Assembly: GCA_905221235.1 (NCBI GenBank)
Contig: CAJNCJ010000009.1
Coordinates: 1-64,000 of the forward strand
DNA from: a bacterium
GTDB lineage: Bacteria > Bacillota > Bacilli > Lactobacillales > Streptococcaceae
DNA length: 64,000 nucleotides
Direction of reading: 5' to 3'
Part shown: one piece after another, positions 19,118-29,213 of the stretch
Layout: each line of letters begins with the position of its first letter
Position numbering within the stretch: position 1 is the stretch's first letter
The notes under the pieces: generated by a model
Databases searched by the model: none
What the model saw: the letters and a program-made list of their open reading frames with translations, nothing else
What the model was told of the DNA's origin: nothing
Made by a program: the position numbers and the translations under genes

Positions 19118-20776
19118 CTAAAGTGTAATGCTATTGCTTTTAGAGATTTTCATAAACAAGAGCAAGGAACCTACTGTTAGAACAGTCAGGATAGTTGACA
19201 AGGCTGCGGCTACACCGTAATTTCCTCTGAGAACCTCTGTATAAATGGCTACAGTCATTGTTCTTGTTTTGACATTGTAGAGGAGGATAGAAGTAGAGAG
19301 TTCTGAAATCATTGTGACCCAAGATAGGATGGCTCCAGAAATAATACCAGATAGCATCATTGGAGTTGTAATCTTGGCAAAGGTATTGAGATGGCTACTT
19401 CCTAAACTCTCAGCGGCTTCTTCAATACTTGGTGCTATTTGTTGCAAGCTAGCAACAGATGAGCGAATAGTATAAGGTAATCTTCTGACAGATAGGGACA
19501 TAATCAAGATGAAAGCTGTCCCTGTAATCATAAGAAATCCACTTCCAAATAGGCCAGTATTGAAGGAAGAAATGAAGGCGATCCCTAGAACGGTTCCTGG
19601 TACAATATAAGGAACCATACTGAGGCTATCAATTAAGTTTGTAAACAAATTCCGTTTTCTAACGGCTAGGTAGGAGATAAATGTTGCAAATAAAACAACT
19701 AGAACTAAGGCAATCAAAGGGATACGAATGGTATTGAAAATAGCAGATCCCATACGATTGAAAGCTACCTTGTAACTGTTTAGAGAATAACCTTTGACAA
19801 ATACCATACCTGATGTTTTTAGGAAAGAAGTATAAATCAAGTAGACTTGAGGTAGAACAGAGAACAAGATAATTCCGTAGACTGTTGCATAAATGGCAAC
19901 CATTTTTCCTTTTGTAGTTTTTTTAGGCTCGATTGGATGGAGCGAATTCATGCTGAAACTGTAGCGATTTGAAATGTATTTTTGGATAAGGAAAATTGCC
20001 AAGGCGATGATAATCGCCATAATTGCTAAAGCAGATGCAAAAGCAGAATTTCCTCCAACCTCGCTAATAAATTGGGTATAAATCAAGACCGGGAAAGTCC
20101 GATATCCTTCACCAATTAACATAGGTGTTCCAAAATCTGAGAATGCTCTCATAAATACAAGTAGGGCAGCAGCTAGTAAGGTTGGAACTAGGAGAGGTAA
20201 AACAACCGTTACGATACGCTTAAATCCGAAGGACCCCATGCTTTCAGCGGCTTCAAGTAGAGAATTGTCAATACTCTTCATTGTCCCAGCAACGTATAGA
20301 AATACCAGTGGGAATAGTTGCAGTGTAAAGACAAGTACAATTCCTTTGAATCCATAAATATCGATAGCTGGAAGATGAAGGGCATTTGTCAGGAATTTAG
20401 TAATGACCCCATTTCGTCCCAGCAAGAGAATCCAGGAGTAGGCTCCCACGAACGGAGCTGACATGGAAGCAATGATAATTAATATTTGTAGAAATTTCTT
20501 TCCCTTGAAGTCATACATAGAGAAGAGATAAGCTAATAAGGTTCCTATAACTAAGGAAGTGACAGTAGCGGTAATGGAAACCTTGAAACTGTTGACGAGT
20601 GTCTCAGAGTAGTAGGATTTACTAAAAAAAGTGACGAAATTAGCTAGTGAAAATTGTCCTTCATGTATGAGTGCTTGCTTGAGTACGGTAACGATAGGAT
20701 AAACGAGAAAGACAAGATAGGTAAGAAAGATGAAGAAAGAGGAGCCTGTCCAAATATTTAGTTTTTTACGTTCCAT
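19118..20776 (-). CDS. Iron(III) ABC transporter permease (Fbp/Pit type)
   Basis: A 552-aa fused permease with two copies of the binding-protein-dependent transport domain, each with about six membrane segments, as in FbpB. EAA-type loops are seen in LLEAAESMGSFGFKRIVTVVLP (shown in part; around residue 190) and IEEAAESLGSSHLNTFAKI (around residue 460). It overlaps the ATPase gene by 11 bases. The same set in S. pneumoniae is the Pit iron uptake locus, next to the same phosphatase gene; that match is from memory. Confidence 0.9.
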   Translation of the reverse strand: MERKKLNIWTGSSFFIFLTYLVFLVYPIVTVLKQALIHEGQFSLANFVTFFSKSYYSETLVNSFKVSITATVTSLVIGTLLAYLFSMYDFKGKKFLQILIIIASMSAPFVGAYSWILLLGRNGVITKFLTNALHLPAIDIYGFKGIVLVFTLQLFPLVFLYVAGTMKSIDNSLLEAAESMGSFGFKRIVTVVLPLLVPTLLAAALLVFMRAFSDFGTPMLIGEGYRTFPVLIYTQFISEVGGNSAFASALAIMAIIIALAIFLIQKYISNRYSFSMNSLHPIEPKKTTKGKMVAIYATVYGIILFSVLPQVYLIYTSFLKTSGMVFVKGYSLNSYKVAFNRMGSAIFNTIRIPLIALVLVVLFATFISYLAVRKRNLFTNLIDSLSMVPYIVPGTVLGIAFISSFNTGLFGSGFLMITGTAFILIMSLSVRRLPYTIRSSVASLQQIAPSIEEAAESLGSSHLNTFAKITTPMMLSGIISGAILSWVTMISELSTSILLYNVKTRTMTVAIYTEVLRGNYGVAAALSTILTVLTVGSLLLFMKISKSNSITL

Positions 20777-21857
20777 GGTTGACTCCTTTTATCAGGTTTT
20801 GGGAACCATCCGCAGAAAAGACGTTTAATTTTTTAGTATTGATTCGTAGACGAATACGATCGCCTTTTTGTAGATCTTCTTCAAAAGTTGATTCTTCGCT
20901 AACTTGAATTTTTGAGGCAAAACCTGTCTCAATGAAATACTCCGTATTTAGTCCAAGATAGACGCTATCGCTAATAATTCCTTCAATATCTCCAGATTCA
21001 TCTTTAATGAATTCTTCAGGACGAATACTTACATGAATAGCTTGTGCTTCAGCCTGATCAAGGGCTGGCATTCGAAGAGCATAGCCATCTGAAAAGACGA
21101 TATAAGCGCCGTCGCTCCGTTTTTCAAGATTGGCAGGGATAATATTTGTGCGTCCGATAAAGGTTGCTACAAACTCATTAGCTGGTTTATGATAGAGTTC
21201 TTTTGGCCGACCGATTTGTTGGATGACTCCGTCTTTCATAACAGCAATTTGGTCTGAAATAGCCATAGCTTCTTCTTGGTCGTGGGTCACATAAACAGTT
21301 GTAATTCCCACTTCGTGTTGGATTTCTCGAATAGCTTGACGCATATCCAAGCGAAGTTTGGCATCTAGGTTACTAAGTGGTTCGTCCATGAGGAGAACAC
21401 TTGGATTGACAGCTAAGGCACGTGCCAAGGCGACACGTTGTTGTTGTCCACCACTAAGTTTATCGGGCTTTCGATCCGCATATTGAGCAATTTGCATGAG
21501 TTCAAGATACTTGTTGGTCTGTTGGACCAATTCTTCTTTTGGAACCTTCTTTTGCTTGAGACCAAAAGCGACATTATCTCGAACAGTCAAATGTGGGAAA
21601 ATAGCGTAGTTTTGAAAAACCATCCCGATATTGCGTTTGCTGGGTTCCATATTATTGATTTTTGTATCATCGAAGTAAAATTCTCCACCTTCGATACTGT
21701 TGAAACCTGCAATCATACGAAGAAGAGTCGTTTTCCCACACCCTGACGGACCAAGGATGGTAAAGAGACTTCCTTTTGGAATTGTAATGTTCAAATTCTC
21801 AATAACAGGGACATCGTGGTAGATTTTTTTGGCGTTAATAATTTTGATCTCACTCAT
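20766..21857 (-). CDS. Iron(III) ABC transporter ATP-binding protein
   Basis: A 363-aa ABC ATPase energising the adjacent permease. Walker [10 protein letters not shown] (about residues 37-45), signature [14 protein letters not shown] and Walker [17 protein letters not shown] are intact, followed by a regulatory C-terminal TOBE-type domain (from about residue 240). The strongest relatives are FbpC/PotA-type subunits. Tight overlap with the permease gene and a 12-base gap to the binding-protein gene upstream mark one operon. Confidence 0.92.
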   Translation of the reverse strand: MSEIKIINAKKIYHDVPVIENLNITIPKGSLFTILGPSGCGKTTLLRMIAGFNSIEGGEFYFDDTKINNMEPSKRNIGMVFQNYAIFPHLTVRDNVAFGLKQKKVPKEELVQQTNKYLELMQIAQYADRKPDKLSGGQQQRVALARALAVNPSVLLMDEPLSNLDAKLRLDMRQAIREIQHEVGITTVYVTHDQEEAMAISDQIAVMKDGVIQQIGRPKELYHKPANEFVATFIGRTNIIPANLEKRSDGAYIVFSDGYALRMPALDQAEAQAIHVSIRPEEFIKDESGDIEGIISDSVYLGLNTEYFIETGFASKIQVSEESTFEEDLQKGDRIRLRINTKKLNVFSADGSQNLIKGVNHGT

Positions 21858-21869
21858 AGTGAACCTCTT

Positions 21870-22910
21870 TTACTGTTTAGATTGGATATCTGTAAAAATG
21901 TCATTGTACTTTTTAAGAATAGTGGATTTATTTTTAATGACATAATCTGAATCTTCGGTGGCAATCTTGATTTCTGTCATAGCCTTCATATTTTTATTGG
22001 TTTTAGCATTTTTACGAATAGGTCTGATTGTAGTTTCAGTTCCTAGCTTATCTTGGATTTCTTGAGAAAGGAGGAAATCGATAAATTTCTTAGCGTTTTC
22101 CATGTGTTTGGCATTTTTGATGATAGCTGCGTTACCAGGTAAAAAGACGGTTCCTTCTTTTGGATAAATAACTTTTACATCAACCCCGTCGTTTAAGAGT
22201 TTTAAGGCAGGGTCTTCATAGGTGAGTCCAACAGCCATTTCCCCATCGGCGACAGCTTTGTAAACATTCGAAGAGCTAGATGCAATTTTTCCATCTACCA
22301 GGGTAAATAGATTTTTCACATAGGTCCAAGCTTGTTCATTTTCGTATCCACCTTGGTCTACAAGCATGTTTGTTAATTGAGCAAAAGCGCTAGAAGCATT
22401 ACTTGGATCAGCAGTAGCAATTTTTCCTTTTAATTTAGGATTGAGTAGATCATTGTAGCCTTCAATTTTAATATCTTTTGTAAGAGCTGAATTGGCAATG
22501 ATAACACTGACATCCAATGTATAAGGTGTGTAGAATCCTGTTTTATTTTGATATTCAGGGATTACCTGGTCGTTTTCTTGGGAAATATAAGGTTCAAAAA
22601 GTTTTTCGTTAGAAGAGAAGAGAGCGTAGGAGCCTCCGAAAATGACATCGGCTACTGGGGATTCTTTTTCGGCCTCAGCTTTTTTGAACAATTCACCCGT
22701 GCTGGCTTGTACTAAATCAACCTTAATACCATATTTTTCTTCGAAGGCTGGAATTGTTTCTTCGATAAGGTCCTCAGGATTAGGCGAGTAGACAACCAAA
22801 GTGTTATCTGAATCTTTTTCAGAGCTAGTTTCCGCTTCTGTTGTTGAAGAACATCCTGATAAAGTAAGAAATATCCATCCACAAGAGAGAAAGAATAGTA
22901 GTTTTTTCAT
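21870..22910 (-). CDS. Iron(III) ABC transporter substrate-binding lipoprotein
   Basis: A 346-aa extracellular binding lipoprotein. The signal peptide ends in the lipobox LSGC with the lipidated Cys at residue 20. The body (DNTLVVYSPNPEDLIEETIP onward) is of the AfuA/FbpA class that binds Fe(III) or a small organic anion. First gene of the three-gene minus-strand operon, with GGAG upstream of the ATG. Iron is the likely substrate from family and operon; related transporters take phosphonate or thiamine-like ligands. Confidence 0.88.
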   Translation of the reverse strand: MKKLLFFLSCGWIFLTLSGCSSTTEAETSSEKDSDNTLVVYSPNPEDLIEETIPAFEEKYGIKVDLVQASTGELFKKAEAEKESPVADVIFGGSYALFSSNEKLFEPYISQENDQVIPEYQNKTGFYTPYTLDVSVIIANSALTKDIKIEGYNDLLNPKLKGKIATADPSNASSAFAQLTNMLVDQGGYENEQAWTYVKNLFTLVDGKIASSSSNVYKAVADGEMAVGLTYEDPALKLLNDGVDVKVIYPKEGTVFLPGNAAIIKNAKHMENAKKFIDFLLSQEIQDKLGTETTIRPIRKNAKTNKNMKAMTEIKIATEDSDYVIKNKSTILKKYNDIFTDIQSKQ

Positions 22911-23227
22911 AAGAATCTCCTTTTTACGAACATTTTCTCTACCTGGATTGTTAATGTTTTTAAATTGTAGAGTCCTACAGGATATAATAAAAACCTTAAA
23001 GAAATCTAAAACGGGGAATATGAGTCAAAGGCGTTAGGGGAAAAAGATGAAAGAGACAAATAATCGATATAAGTTAATTTCAAGTGCTAGCTAATTTTTT
23101 ATACTGCTAAATAAGCTGGATTTGCGATTCAATCTTTCTTACTATCCAAGTCTAAAAGAACATTTCTCGTCTTTCAAATTCCCTCAAAAATGGTATAATA
23201 GTAACATCACAAAATTGGAGAGAGACC
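22911..23227. other. Intergenic region between the iron transporter operon and leuS
   Basis: A 317-base divergent gap. On the plus side a leuS promoter is visible: TATAAT at 23194-23199 with an upstream TG, and TTTCAA at 23172-23177 as a weak -35; GGAGAGAG precedes the ATG. The promoter of the iron operon on the minus strand should lie near 22960-22990, where TACAAT is a possible -10, but I see no convincing -35 or iron-regulator site. No T-box-like leader or tRNA gene is recognisable. Confidence 0.5.
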
Positions 23228-25729
23228 ATGAGTTTTTACAATCATAAAGAAATTGAGCCTAAGTGGCAAGGCTACTGGGCAGAACATCATACATTTAAGA
23301 CAGGAACAGATGCATCAAAACCGAAGTTTTATGCGCTTGACATGTTTCCGTATCCGTCTGGAGCGGGTCTGCACGTAGGACACCCAGAAGGTTATACCGC
23401 AACCGATATCCTCAGCCGTTACAAACGTGCGCAAGGTTACAATGTCCTTCACCCAATGGGTTGGGATGCTTTTGGTTTGCCTGCAGAGCAATACGCTATG
23501 GATACAGGTAATGACCCAGCGGAATTTACGGCTGAAAACATTGCCAACTTCAAACGACAAATCAATGCGCTTGGATTTTCTTATGACTGGGATCGTGAAG
23601 TCAATACAACAGATCCAAACTACTACAAGTGGACGCAATGGATTTTCACTAAGCTTTACGAAAAAGGCTTGGCCTATGAAGCGGAAGTGCCAGTAAACTG
23701 GGTTGAGGAATTGGGAACAGCCATTGCCAATGAAGAAGTCCTTCCTGACGGAACTTCTGAGCGTGGAGGCTATCCAGTTGTCCGCAAACCAATGCGCCAA
23801 TGGATGCTCAAAATCACGGCTTACGCAGAGCGCTTGCTTAATGATTTAGATGAACTAGATTGGCCAGAGTCTATCAAGGACATGCAACGTAACTGGATTG
23901 GTAAATCAACTGGTGCCAATGTAACTTTCAAAGTAAAAGGAACAGACAAGAAATTCACAGTCTTTACCACTCGTCCTGATACTCTTTTTGGTGCGACTTT
24001 CACAGTCTTGGCTCCTGAACATGAATTAGTAGACGCTATCACAAGTCCAGAGCAAGCAGAAGCAGTAGCAGACTACAAACACCAAGCCAGCCTCAAGTCT
24101 GACTTGGCTCGTACAGACCTTGCCAAAGAAAAAACAGGGGTTTGGACTGGTGCTTATGCCATCAACCCTGTCAATGGCAAGGAAATTCCAATCTGGATTG
24201 CAGACTACGTCCTTGCTAGCTATGGTACAGGTGCTGTAATGGCTGTTCCTGCCCACGACCAACGTGACTGGGAATTTGCCAAACAATTTGATCTTCCAAT
24301 CGTCGAAGTACTTGAAGGTGGAAACGTTGAAGAAGCTGCCTACACAGAAGATGGCCTTCACGTTAATTCAGACTTCCTAGATGGATTGAATAAAGAAGAC
24401 GCAATTGCTAAGATTGTGGCTTGGTTGGAAGAAAACGACTGTGGTCAGGAGAAGGTTACCTACCGTCTCCGCGACTGGCTCTTTAGCCGCCAACGTTACT
24501 GGGGTGAACCAATTCCAATCATTCATTGGGAAGACGGAACTTCAACAGCTGTTCCTGAAAGTGAATTGCCACTTGTCTTGCCTGTAACCAAGGACATCCG
24601 CCCTTCAGGTACAGGGGAAAGTCCATTGGCTAACTTGATAGATTGGCTTGAAGTGACTCGTGAAGATGGTGTCAAAGGTCGTCGTGAAACCAACACCATG
24701 CCACAATGGGCAGGTTCAAGCTGGTATTACCTCCGCTATATTGATCCACACAATACTGAGAAATTGGCCGATGAGGATCTTCTCAAACAATGGTTGCCAG
24801 TAGATATCTATGTGGGTGGTGCAGAGCATGCTGTACTTCACTTGCTTTACGCTCGTTTCTGGCATAAATTCCTCTATGACCTTGGTGTTGTTCCAACTAA
24901 GGAACCATTCCAAAAACTCTTTAACCAAGGAATGATTTTGGGAACAAGCTACCGTGACCACCGTGGGGCTCTTGTGGCGACTGACAAGGTTGAAAAACGT
25001 GACGGTTCTTTCTTCCATGTGGAAACAGGGGAAGAGTTGGAGCAAGCACCAGCCAAGATGTCTAAATCGCTCAAGAACGTTGTTAACCCAGACGATGTGG
25101 TGGAACAATATGGTGCCGACACCCTTCGTGTCTATGAAATGTTCATGGGGCCACTTGATGCTTCAATTGCTTGGTCAGAAGAAGGTCTGGAAGGAAGCCG
25201 TAAGTTCCTTGACCGTGTTTACCGTTTGATTACAAGTAAAGAAATCGCTGCGGAAAACAATGGTGCTCTTGACAAGGTCTACAATGAAACAGTCAAATCT
25301 GTCACTGAGCAAATCGAGTCTATGAAATTCAACACAGCCATTGCCCAACTTATGGTCTTTGTCAACGCTGCTAACAAGGAAGACAAGCTCTATGTGGACT
25401 ACGCTAAAGGCTTTATCCAGTTGATTGCCCCATTTGCACCTCACTTGGCAGAAGAACTCTGGCAAACAGTTGCAGCAACAGGTGAATCAATCTCTTACGT
25501 AGCTTGGCCAACATGGGACGAAAGCAAATTGGTTGAAGACGAAATCGAAATCGTTGTCCAAATCAAAGGTAAAGTCCGTGCCAAACTCATGGTCGCTAAA
25601 GATCTATCACGCGAAGAATTGCAAGAAATTGCTCTAGCGGATGAAAAAGTCAAAGCAGAAATTGATGGTAAGGAAATCGTGAAAGTGATTAGTGTACCGA
25701 ATAAATTAGTTAATATCGTTGTGAAATAA
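23228..25729 (+). CDS. leuS: Leucyl-tRNA synthetase
   Basis: LeuRS (833 aa) charges tRNA-Leu. It is a class I synthetase with HVGHPEGYT (HIGH motif, about residues 50-58) and KMSKS near residue 617. The CP1 editing domain lies between them, with a threonine-rich stretch around [12 protein letters not shown]. Full length and intact to the C-terminal tRNA-binding domain. It has its own promoter and a terminator at 25738. Confidence 0.98.
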   Translation: MSFYNHKEIEPKWQGYWAEHHTFKTGTDASKPKFYALDMFPYPSGAGLHVGHPEGYTATDILSRYKRAQGYNVLHPMGWDAFGLPAEQYAMDTGNDPAEFTAENIANFKRQINALGFSYDWDREVNTTDPNYYKWTQWIFTKLYEKGLAYEAEVPVNWVEELGTAIANEEVLPDGTSERGGYPVVRKPMRQWMLKITAYAERLLNDLDELDWPESIKDMQRNWIGKSTGANVTFKVKGTDKKFTVFTTRPDTLFGATFTVLAPEHELVDAITSPEQAEAVADYKHQASLKSDLARTDLAKEKTGVWTGAYAINPVNGKEIPIWIADYVLASYGTGAVMAVPAHDQRDWEFAKQFDLPIVEVLEGGNVEEAAYTEDGLHVNSDFLDGLNKEDAIAKIVAWLEENDCGQEKVTYRLRDWLFSRQRYWGEPIPIIHWEDGTSTAVPESELPLVLPVTKDIRPSGTGESPLANLIDWLEVTREDGVKGRRETNTMPQWAGSSWYYLRYIDPHNTEKLADEDLLKQWLPVDIYVGGAEHAVLHLLYARFWHKFLYDLGVVPTKEPFQKLFNQGMILGTSYRDHRGALVATDKVEKRDGSFFHVETGEELEQAPAKMSKSLKNVVNPDDVVEQYGADTLRVYEMFMGPLDASIAWSEEGLEGSRKFLDRVYRLITSKEIAAENNGALDKVYNETVKSVTEQIESMKFNTAIAQLMVFVNAANKEDKLYVDYAKGFIQLIAPFAPHLAEELWQTVAATGESISYVAWPTWDESKLVEDEIEIVVQIKGKVRAKLMVAKDLSREELQEIALADEKVKAEIDGKEIVKVISVPNKLVNIVVK

Positions 25730-25737
25730 GCAGTTAT

Positions 25738-25772
25738 CAACTCTAAAGTTTCTTCTTTAGAGTTGATTTTGT
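25738..25772 (+). terminator. Terminator after leuS
   Basis: CAACTCTAAAG and CTTTAGAGTTG form a perfect stem around a short loop, followed by ATTTTG. It separates leuS from the downstream membrane protein gene. Confidence 0.8.
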
Positions 25773-25797
25773 AAAATATTAATAAAAAGAGGGAATT

Positions 25798-26649
25798 ATG
25801 ATTAAGAAATCAATCTTGTTTAAAATCTTCAAACATATAGTTTTAATCTCACTAATTTTTACTTTTTTTCTATGTAATGCTTTTGATACTATGGCATTTC
25901 TATCAACTAGTGATATAAAGATTATAGAGCCAACATTGACTGTAGATACTCTTTTTGCAGTTTTTATTACTTTCTTTAGTTTTTCAAATGATAAATCAAG
26001 CAATATTTTTGGAATATCACCAAATGAAATTATAAGAAAACAGTCTGAATGGTATCAATTATTATTTACAAAATCTTTTGCAACTCTATTAATGGTGACA
26101 AATTTGTTATCTATTATCCATTATTTTGGAGTCAAAAATGTAATAGTTTCTTTTAATGAAACTTATCCTCGTGTTCAATTCAGTGTTGGTATCATGTGGC
26201 TACCACTGTTTGGCATTTTAGTAATCTATTTTATTTGGCTCTTAATAGAGGGATTAAAATACATTAAAAAAATAAATTATGTTATTCAGAATAAGGTACT
26301 TGTCAATTTTTATTCGCATGTAAAATCTAGTGGTAATCTTCCTGATTATGAATTGAAAAAACACGGTGAATATATTGATTTGTACGAATCGTGTCGTCAA
26401 GAAACAGGTGAAAAATTGCTTACCTTTTTGAGCGTAGTAGACAAAAAAATGGGGGAAGGTCCTAGTAATGCAGTGAGGGTTATCTTTGAATCTTTTGATA
26501 AGGCAGATCAAATTGCAGCTCTTAGTATTTGTAAAAACTATTTAGCAGAAGGACAGGTTTCAAATGAAGAAGATGTAGAAAAATTGTTAAATGAAATTGA
26601 TAAAAAACTTGAAATTAGTAGACAGGACAATTTAAATAGGTTTGAGTAA
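25798..26649 (+). CDS. Membrane protein of unknown function
   Basis: A 283-aa protein I do not recognise. Four hydrophobic segments lie at about residues 8-27, 42-61, 89-107 and 119-145; the rest, from about 150, is soluble, charged and probably cytoplasmic. The base composition is more AT-rich than in leuS, and the gene stands between the leuS terminator and an acetyltransferase. AGAGGGA precedes the ATG. It looks accessory; there is no motif to suggest an activity. Confidence 0.75.
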   Translation: MIKKSILFKIFKHIVLISLIFTFFLCNAFDTMAFLSTSDIKIIEPTLTVDTLFAVFITFFSFSNDKSSNIFGISPNEIIRKQSEWYQLLFTKSFATLLMVTNLLSIIHYFGVKNVIVSFNETYPRVQFSVGIMWLPLFGILVIYFIWLLIEGLKYIKKINYVIQNKVLVNFYSHVKSSGNLPDYELKKHGEYIDLYESCRQETGEKLLTFLSVVDKKMGEGPSNAVRVIFESFDKADQIAALSICKNYLAEGQVSNEEDVEKLLNEIDKKLEISRQDNLNRFE

Positions 26650-26679
26650 AAAGTTTAAAACTGCCAAAAGGAGAAAGCT

Positions 26680-27375
26680 ATGCCAGTAAATGAATATGGT
26701 CAAATGATTGGTGAGTCAATGGAAGGTTATACACATGGTGAAATGCCTTCGATTGATTTCTTAGAAGGGCGTTATGCTAAGGTAGAGGCTCTTTCGGTGG
26801 AAAAGCATGCGGAGGATTTATTAGCTGTTTATGGTCCAGATACTCCACGGGAGATGTGGACTTACCTCTTTCAGGAGTCAGTGGCAGATATGGAGGAGCT
26901 GGTTAGCCTTTTAAATCAGATGTTAGCTCGTAAGGATCGCTTCTACTATGCGATTGTAGACAAGGCAACTGGTAAGGCCTTGGGAACATTTTCTCTCATG
27001 CGAATTGATCAGAATAACCGAGTAATAGAAGTGGGAGCAGTCACTTTTTCTCCAGAACTCAGGGGAACACGAATAGGGACAGAAGCTCAGTATCTCTTGG
27101 CACGCTATGTTTTTGAGGAGCTGAACTATCGTCGCTATGAGTGGAAATGCGATGCCTTAAATCTGCCATCCAGACGAGCTGCGGAGCGTTTGGGTTTTGT
27201 TTATGAAGGAACCTTCCGTCAGGCAGTTGTTTATAAGGGGCGTACAAGAGATACGGATTGGTTGTCTATGCTTGATAAGGACTGGCCTCAAGTCAAAGCT
27301 CGATTGGAAGCATGGTTGGCTCCTGAAAATTTTGATAAAAATGGACGGCAGTACAAGAGCTTGAGAGAATTCTAA
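26680..27375 (+). CDS. GNAT family N-acetyltransferase (RimJ/RimL type)
   Basis: A 231-aa acetyltransferase of the Acetyltransf_3 type, which moves acetyl from acetyl-CoA to an amine. The acetyl-CoA pocket is suggested by RGTRIGTEAQYLLARYVFEE (about residues 128-147) and the C-terminal NLPSRRAAERLGFVYEGTFR that follows the usual order. AAAGGAG lies upstream. The next gene, also a GNAT, starts 11 bases downstream. Substrate unknown. Confidence 0.88.
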   Translation: MPVNEYGQMIGESMEGYTHGEMPSIDFLEGRYAKVEALSVEKHAEDLLAVYGPDTPREMWTYLFQESVADMEELVSLLNQMLARKDRFYYAIVDKATGKALGTFSLMRIDQNNRVIEVGAVTFSPELRGTRIGTEAQYLLARYVFEELNYRRYEWKCDALNLPSRRAAERLGFVYEGTFRQAVVYKGRTRDTDWLSMLDKDWPQVKARLEAWLAPENFDKNGRQYKSLREF

Positions 27376-27386
27376 GAGGTGTTGAG

Positions 27387-27803
27387 ATGATTACTATTAA
27401 AAAGCAAGAAATTGTCAAGTTAGAGGATGTTTTGCATCTCTATCAGGCTGTCGGTTGGACAAATTATACCGATCAATCAGAGATGCTGGAGCAGGCCTTA
27501 TCTCATTCATTAGCGATTTATGTGGCGCTTGATGGTGATACTGTGGTGGGCTTGGTCCGTTTGGTTGGAGATGGATTCTCATCAGTACTGGTTCAGGATT
27601 TAATCGTTTTACCAATCTATCAGCGTCAAGGGATTGGTAGTGCCCTAATGAAAGAGGCTTTAGAGGATTACAAAGATGTCTATCAAGTCCAGCTGGTGAC
27701 AGAACAGACAGAAAGAACCTTGAGATTTTATCGTTCTATGGGTTTTGAAATCTTATCCACCTATAATTGTATAGGAATGACTTGGATGAATCGAGAAAAA
27801 TAA
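27387..27803 (+). CDS. GNAT family N-acetyltransferase
   Basis: A compact 138-aa GNAT domain. The acetyl-CoA binding motif is QRQGIGSALMKEAL (about residues 73-86). AGAGGTG lies before the ATG. It probably shares an mRNA with the larger acetyltransferase upstream. Its stop codon is only 16 bases from the CiaR box of the next small RNA. Substrate unknown. Confidence 0.88.
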   Translation: MITIKKQEIVKLEDVLHLYQAVGWTNYTDQSEMLEQALSHSLAIYVALDGDTVVGLVRLVGDGFSSVLVQDLIVLPIYQRQGIGSALMKEALEDYKDVYQVQLVTEQTERTLRFYRSMGFEILSTYNCIGMTWMNREK

Positions 27804-27818
27804 CAAAACTTGCTTTTT

Positions 27819-27851
27819 CTTAAGCAAAGTTTAAGGATGGTCTAGTATCAT
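27819..27851 (+). promoter_or_regulatory. CiaR box and promoter of a small RNA
   Basis: CTTAAG (27819-27824), five bases, TTTAAG (27830-27835), a 10-base spacer, and the -10 TATCAT (27846-27851). Same geometry as the two other CiaR boxes in the window. Confidence 0.8.
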
Positions 27852-27857
27852 ATAGTC

Positions 27858-27952
27858 ATTAGATAAAGACCTCCTAACTTTATTTAATGAAATCCTAAAA
27901 CTTTTTTTCATCATAATCTCCCTTAACTCCACCCAATCAGGTGGAGTTTTTT
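27858..27952 (+). ncRNA. CiaR-dependent small RNA (csRNA/ccn family)
   Basis: About 95 nt. It has the shared 5' block AAGACCTCCTAA, the shared 3' block with TCCTAAAACTTTTTTTCAT and AATCTCC, and an intrinsic terminator ACTCCACC, CAATCA, GGTGGAGT, T-run (27926-27952). The terminator sequence is repeated at each boundary of the toxin-antitoxin array that follows. Confidence 0.82.
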
Positions 27953-28077
27953 GGCTCTATTTCAGGCTTTTGGGGACTATTCTAAAAATCATTTTTCGAT
28001 AACTTTCTCCCAATCTTATAAACTTTATTGGACAGATTATAAAGTTGAAGAAGCTAAATGGGTGAGGTTGTAAAGTT

Positions 28078-28106
28078 TTGACAAATTTTGTGAACTATGG
28101 GATAAT
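28078..28106 (+). promoter_or_regulatory. Promoter of antitoxin RNA, module 1
   Basis: TTGACA (28078-28083), 17 bases, GATAAT (28101-28106) with an upstream TG. It is a near-consensus promoter, conserved in all three modules (TTGACA also at 28513 and 29099), as expected for an abundant antitoxin RNA. Confidence 0.85.
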
Positions 28107-28112
28107 GGAGAG

Positions 28113-28188
28113 GAATTAAGGATTAGTTCTATATCATGGACTAGAAAAGACCCCAAGCTAACTTCCACATTAAGCTTGGGGTCTTTTT
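28113..28188 (+). ncRNA. Antitoxin RNA (RNA II-like), module 1
   Basis: About 76 nt from the promoter at 28078 to the terminator stem GACCCCAAGCT/AGCTTGGGGTC with T-run (28145-28188). It contains AAGGATTAGTTC, the same sequence found in the plus strand across the toxin start region (28269-28280), so the RNA can pair with the toxin mRNA there and through the shared terminator. This is the layout of the pAD1 par module, where RNA II blocks Fst translation. Confidence 0.8.
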
Positions 28189-28193
28189 TGACA

Positions 28194-28286
28194 CTATCTA
28201 TCTTTGTTTAGCCATTTATCGACTAAGCGAAGAACAACACCGACCACAATTGGTCCGATGATAGTTTTAAGGATTAGTTCCATCAT
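28194..28286 (-). CDS. Fst/Ldr-family type I toxin, copy 1
   Basis: A 30-codon gene encoding MMELILKTIIGPIVVG, then VVLRLVDKWLNKDR: a short hydrophobic helix, the conserved internal proline and a charged tail, as in the Fst toxins that act at the membrane. GGAGG lies 11 bases upstream of the first ATG; a second ATG follows at once. The minus-strand promoter has TATAAT at 28334-28339 with an upstream TG. The toxin mRNA would run to the bidirectional terminator, converging with the antitoxin RNA. Confidence 0.88.
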   Translation of the reverse strand: MMELILKTIIGPIVVGVVLRLVDKWLNKDR

Positions 28287-28547
28287 GGGCTATCTCACCT
28301 CCTTTCGTAGGCGGTGTAGTAGTGCCGTATAATATTATACCACATGAATGTTAAACTCGGGAGGCACCCAATCAGGTGGAGTTTTTTGGCTCTATTTCAG
28401 GATTTTGGGGAGTATTTTAAACATCATTTTCCGATAACTTTTACTTAATCTTATAAACTTTATTGGATAGATTCTAAAGTTGGAGAAGCTGAGTAGATTA
28501 GGATATAAATCTTTGACAAATTTTGTGAACTATGGGATAATAAAAGG

Positions 28548-28624
28548 GAATTAAGTATTGTGTCTATATCATAGGCTAGAAAAGACCCCAAGCTCACGAC
28601 CAAATAAGCTTGGGGTCTTTTTGA
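28548..28624 (+). ncRNA. Antitoxin RNA (RNA II-like), module 2
   Basis: About 77 nt, from promoter TTGACA (28513-28518), 17 bases, GATAAT (28536-28541) to the stem GACCCCAAGCT/AGCTTGGGGTC (28580-28622). The antisense repeat reads TAAGTATTGTGTC, matching the plus strand over its own toxin start (TAAGTATTGTATC) and differing from modules 1 and 3. Confidence 0.8.
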
Positions 28625-28626
28625 CA

Positions 28627-28719
28627 CTATTTGTCCTTGTTTAGCCATTTATCAACTAATCGAAGAACGACACCGACCACAATTGGTCCGATGATAGTTT
28701 TAAGTATTGTATCCATCAT
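28627..28719 (-). CDS. Fst/Ldr-family type I toxin, copy 2
   Basis: 30 codons, starting MMDTILKTIIGPIVVG and ending LVDKWLNKDK. It differs from copy 1 at residues 3-4 (DT for EL) and at the last residue. Binding site GGAGG and a minus-strand TATAAT (28767-28772) as in copy 1. Reading frame, proline and charged tail are intact, so the toxin is probably functional. Confidence 0.87.
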   Translation of the reverse strand: MMDTILKTIIGPIVVGVVLRLVDKWLNKDK

Positions 28720-29133
28720 GGGCTAATTCACCTCCTCTCGCAGGCGGTGTAGAAGTGCCGTAGAATATTATACCACATAAGTGTTAAACTCGGGAGTCGC
28801 CTAATCAAGTGAAGTTTTTTGGCTCTATTTCAGGCTTTTTGGGACTATTCTAAAAATAGTTTTCCGATAATTTCCGGTCTTTTTCGGATTTTGGTCGGGG
28901 AATTGGCGGGGACTTTTTTAGGAAATATGACTAAGAAATAGGTTTGCTGTTACTTCAGCTACTTCAAACTCAATTTGATTGTAAGTGACTGTTAATTGAA
29001 GGGTTAGAACTACTTTAATAATGTTCTTGGTTGTCGAGGAGTGAGTCATTATATTGTTGTACAGCAGTTAAAGCTTGAAAAGCCGAGAATGTAAACCTTT
29101 GACAAAATTTGTGAACTGTGGGATAATAAAAAG

Positions 29134-29209
29134 GAATTGAGTACTAGTTCTATATCATAGGCTAGAAAAGACCCCAAGCTCACGACCAAATAAGCTTGGG
29201 GTCTTTTTT
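29134..29209 (+). ncRNA. Antitoxin RNA (RNA II-like), module 3
   Basis: About 76 nt, from promoter TTGACA (29099-29104), 17 bases, GATAAT (29122-29127) to the stem at 29166-29208. Its antisense repeat is TGAGTACTAGTTC, matching TGAGTACTAATTC over the start of its own toxin gene. Confidence 0.8.
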
Positions 29210-29213
29210 GACA

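Noticed and set aside
22911..23227. T-box riboswitch before leuS
   Set aside because: I see no T-box sequence or antiterminator/terminator pair, and the predicted leader is too short.
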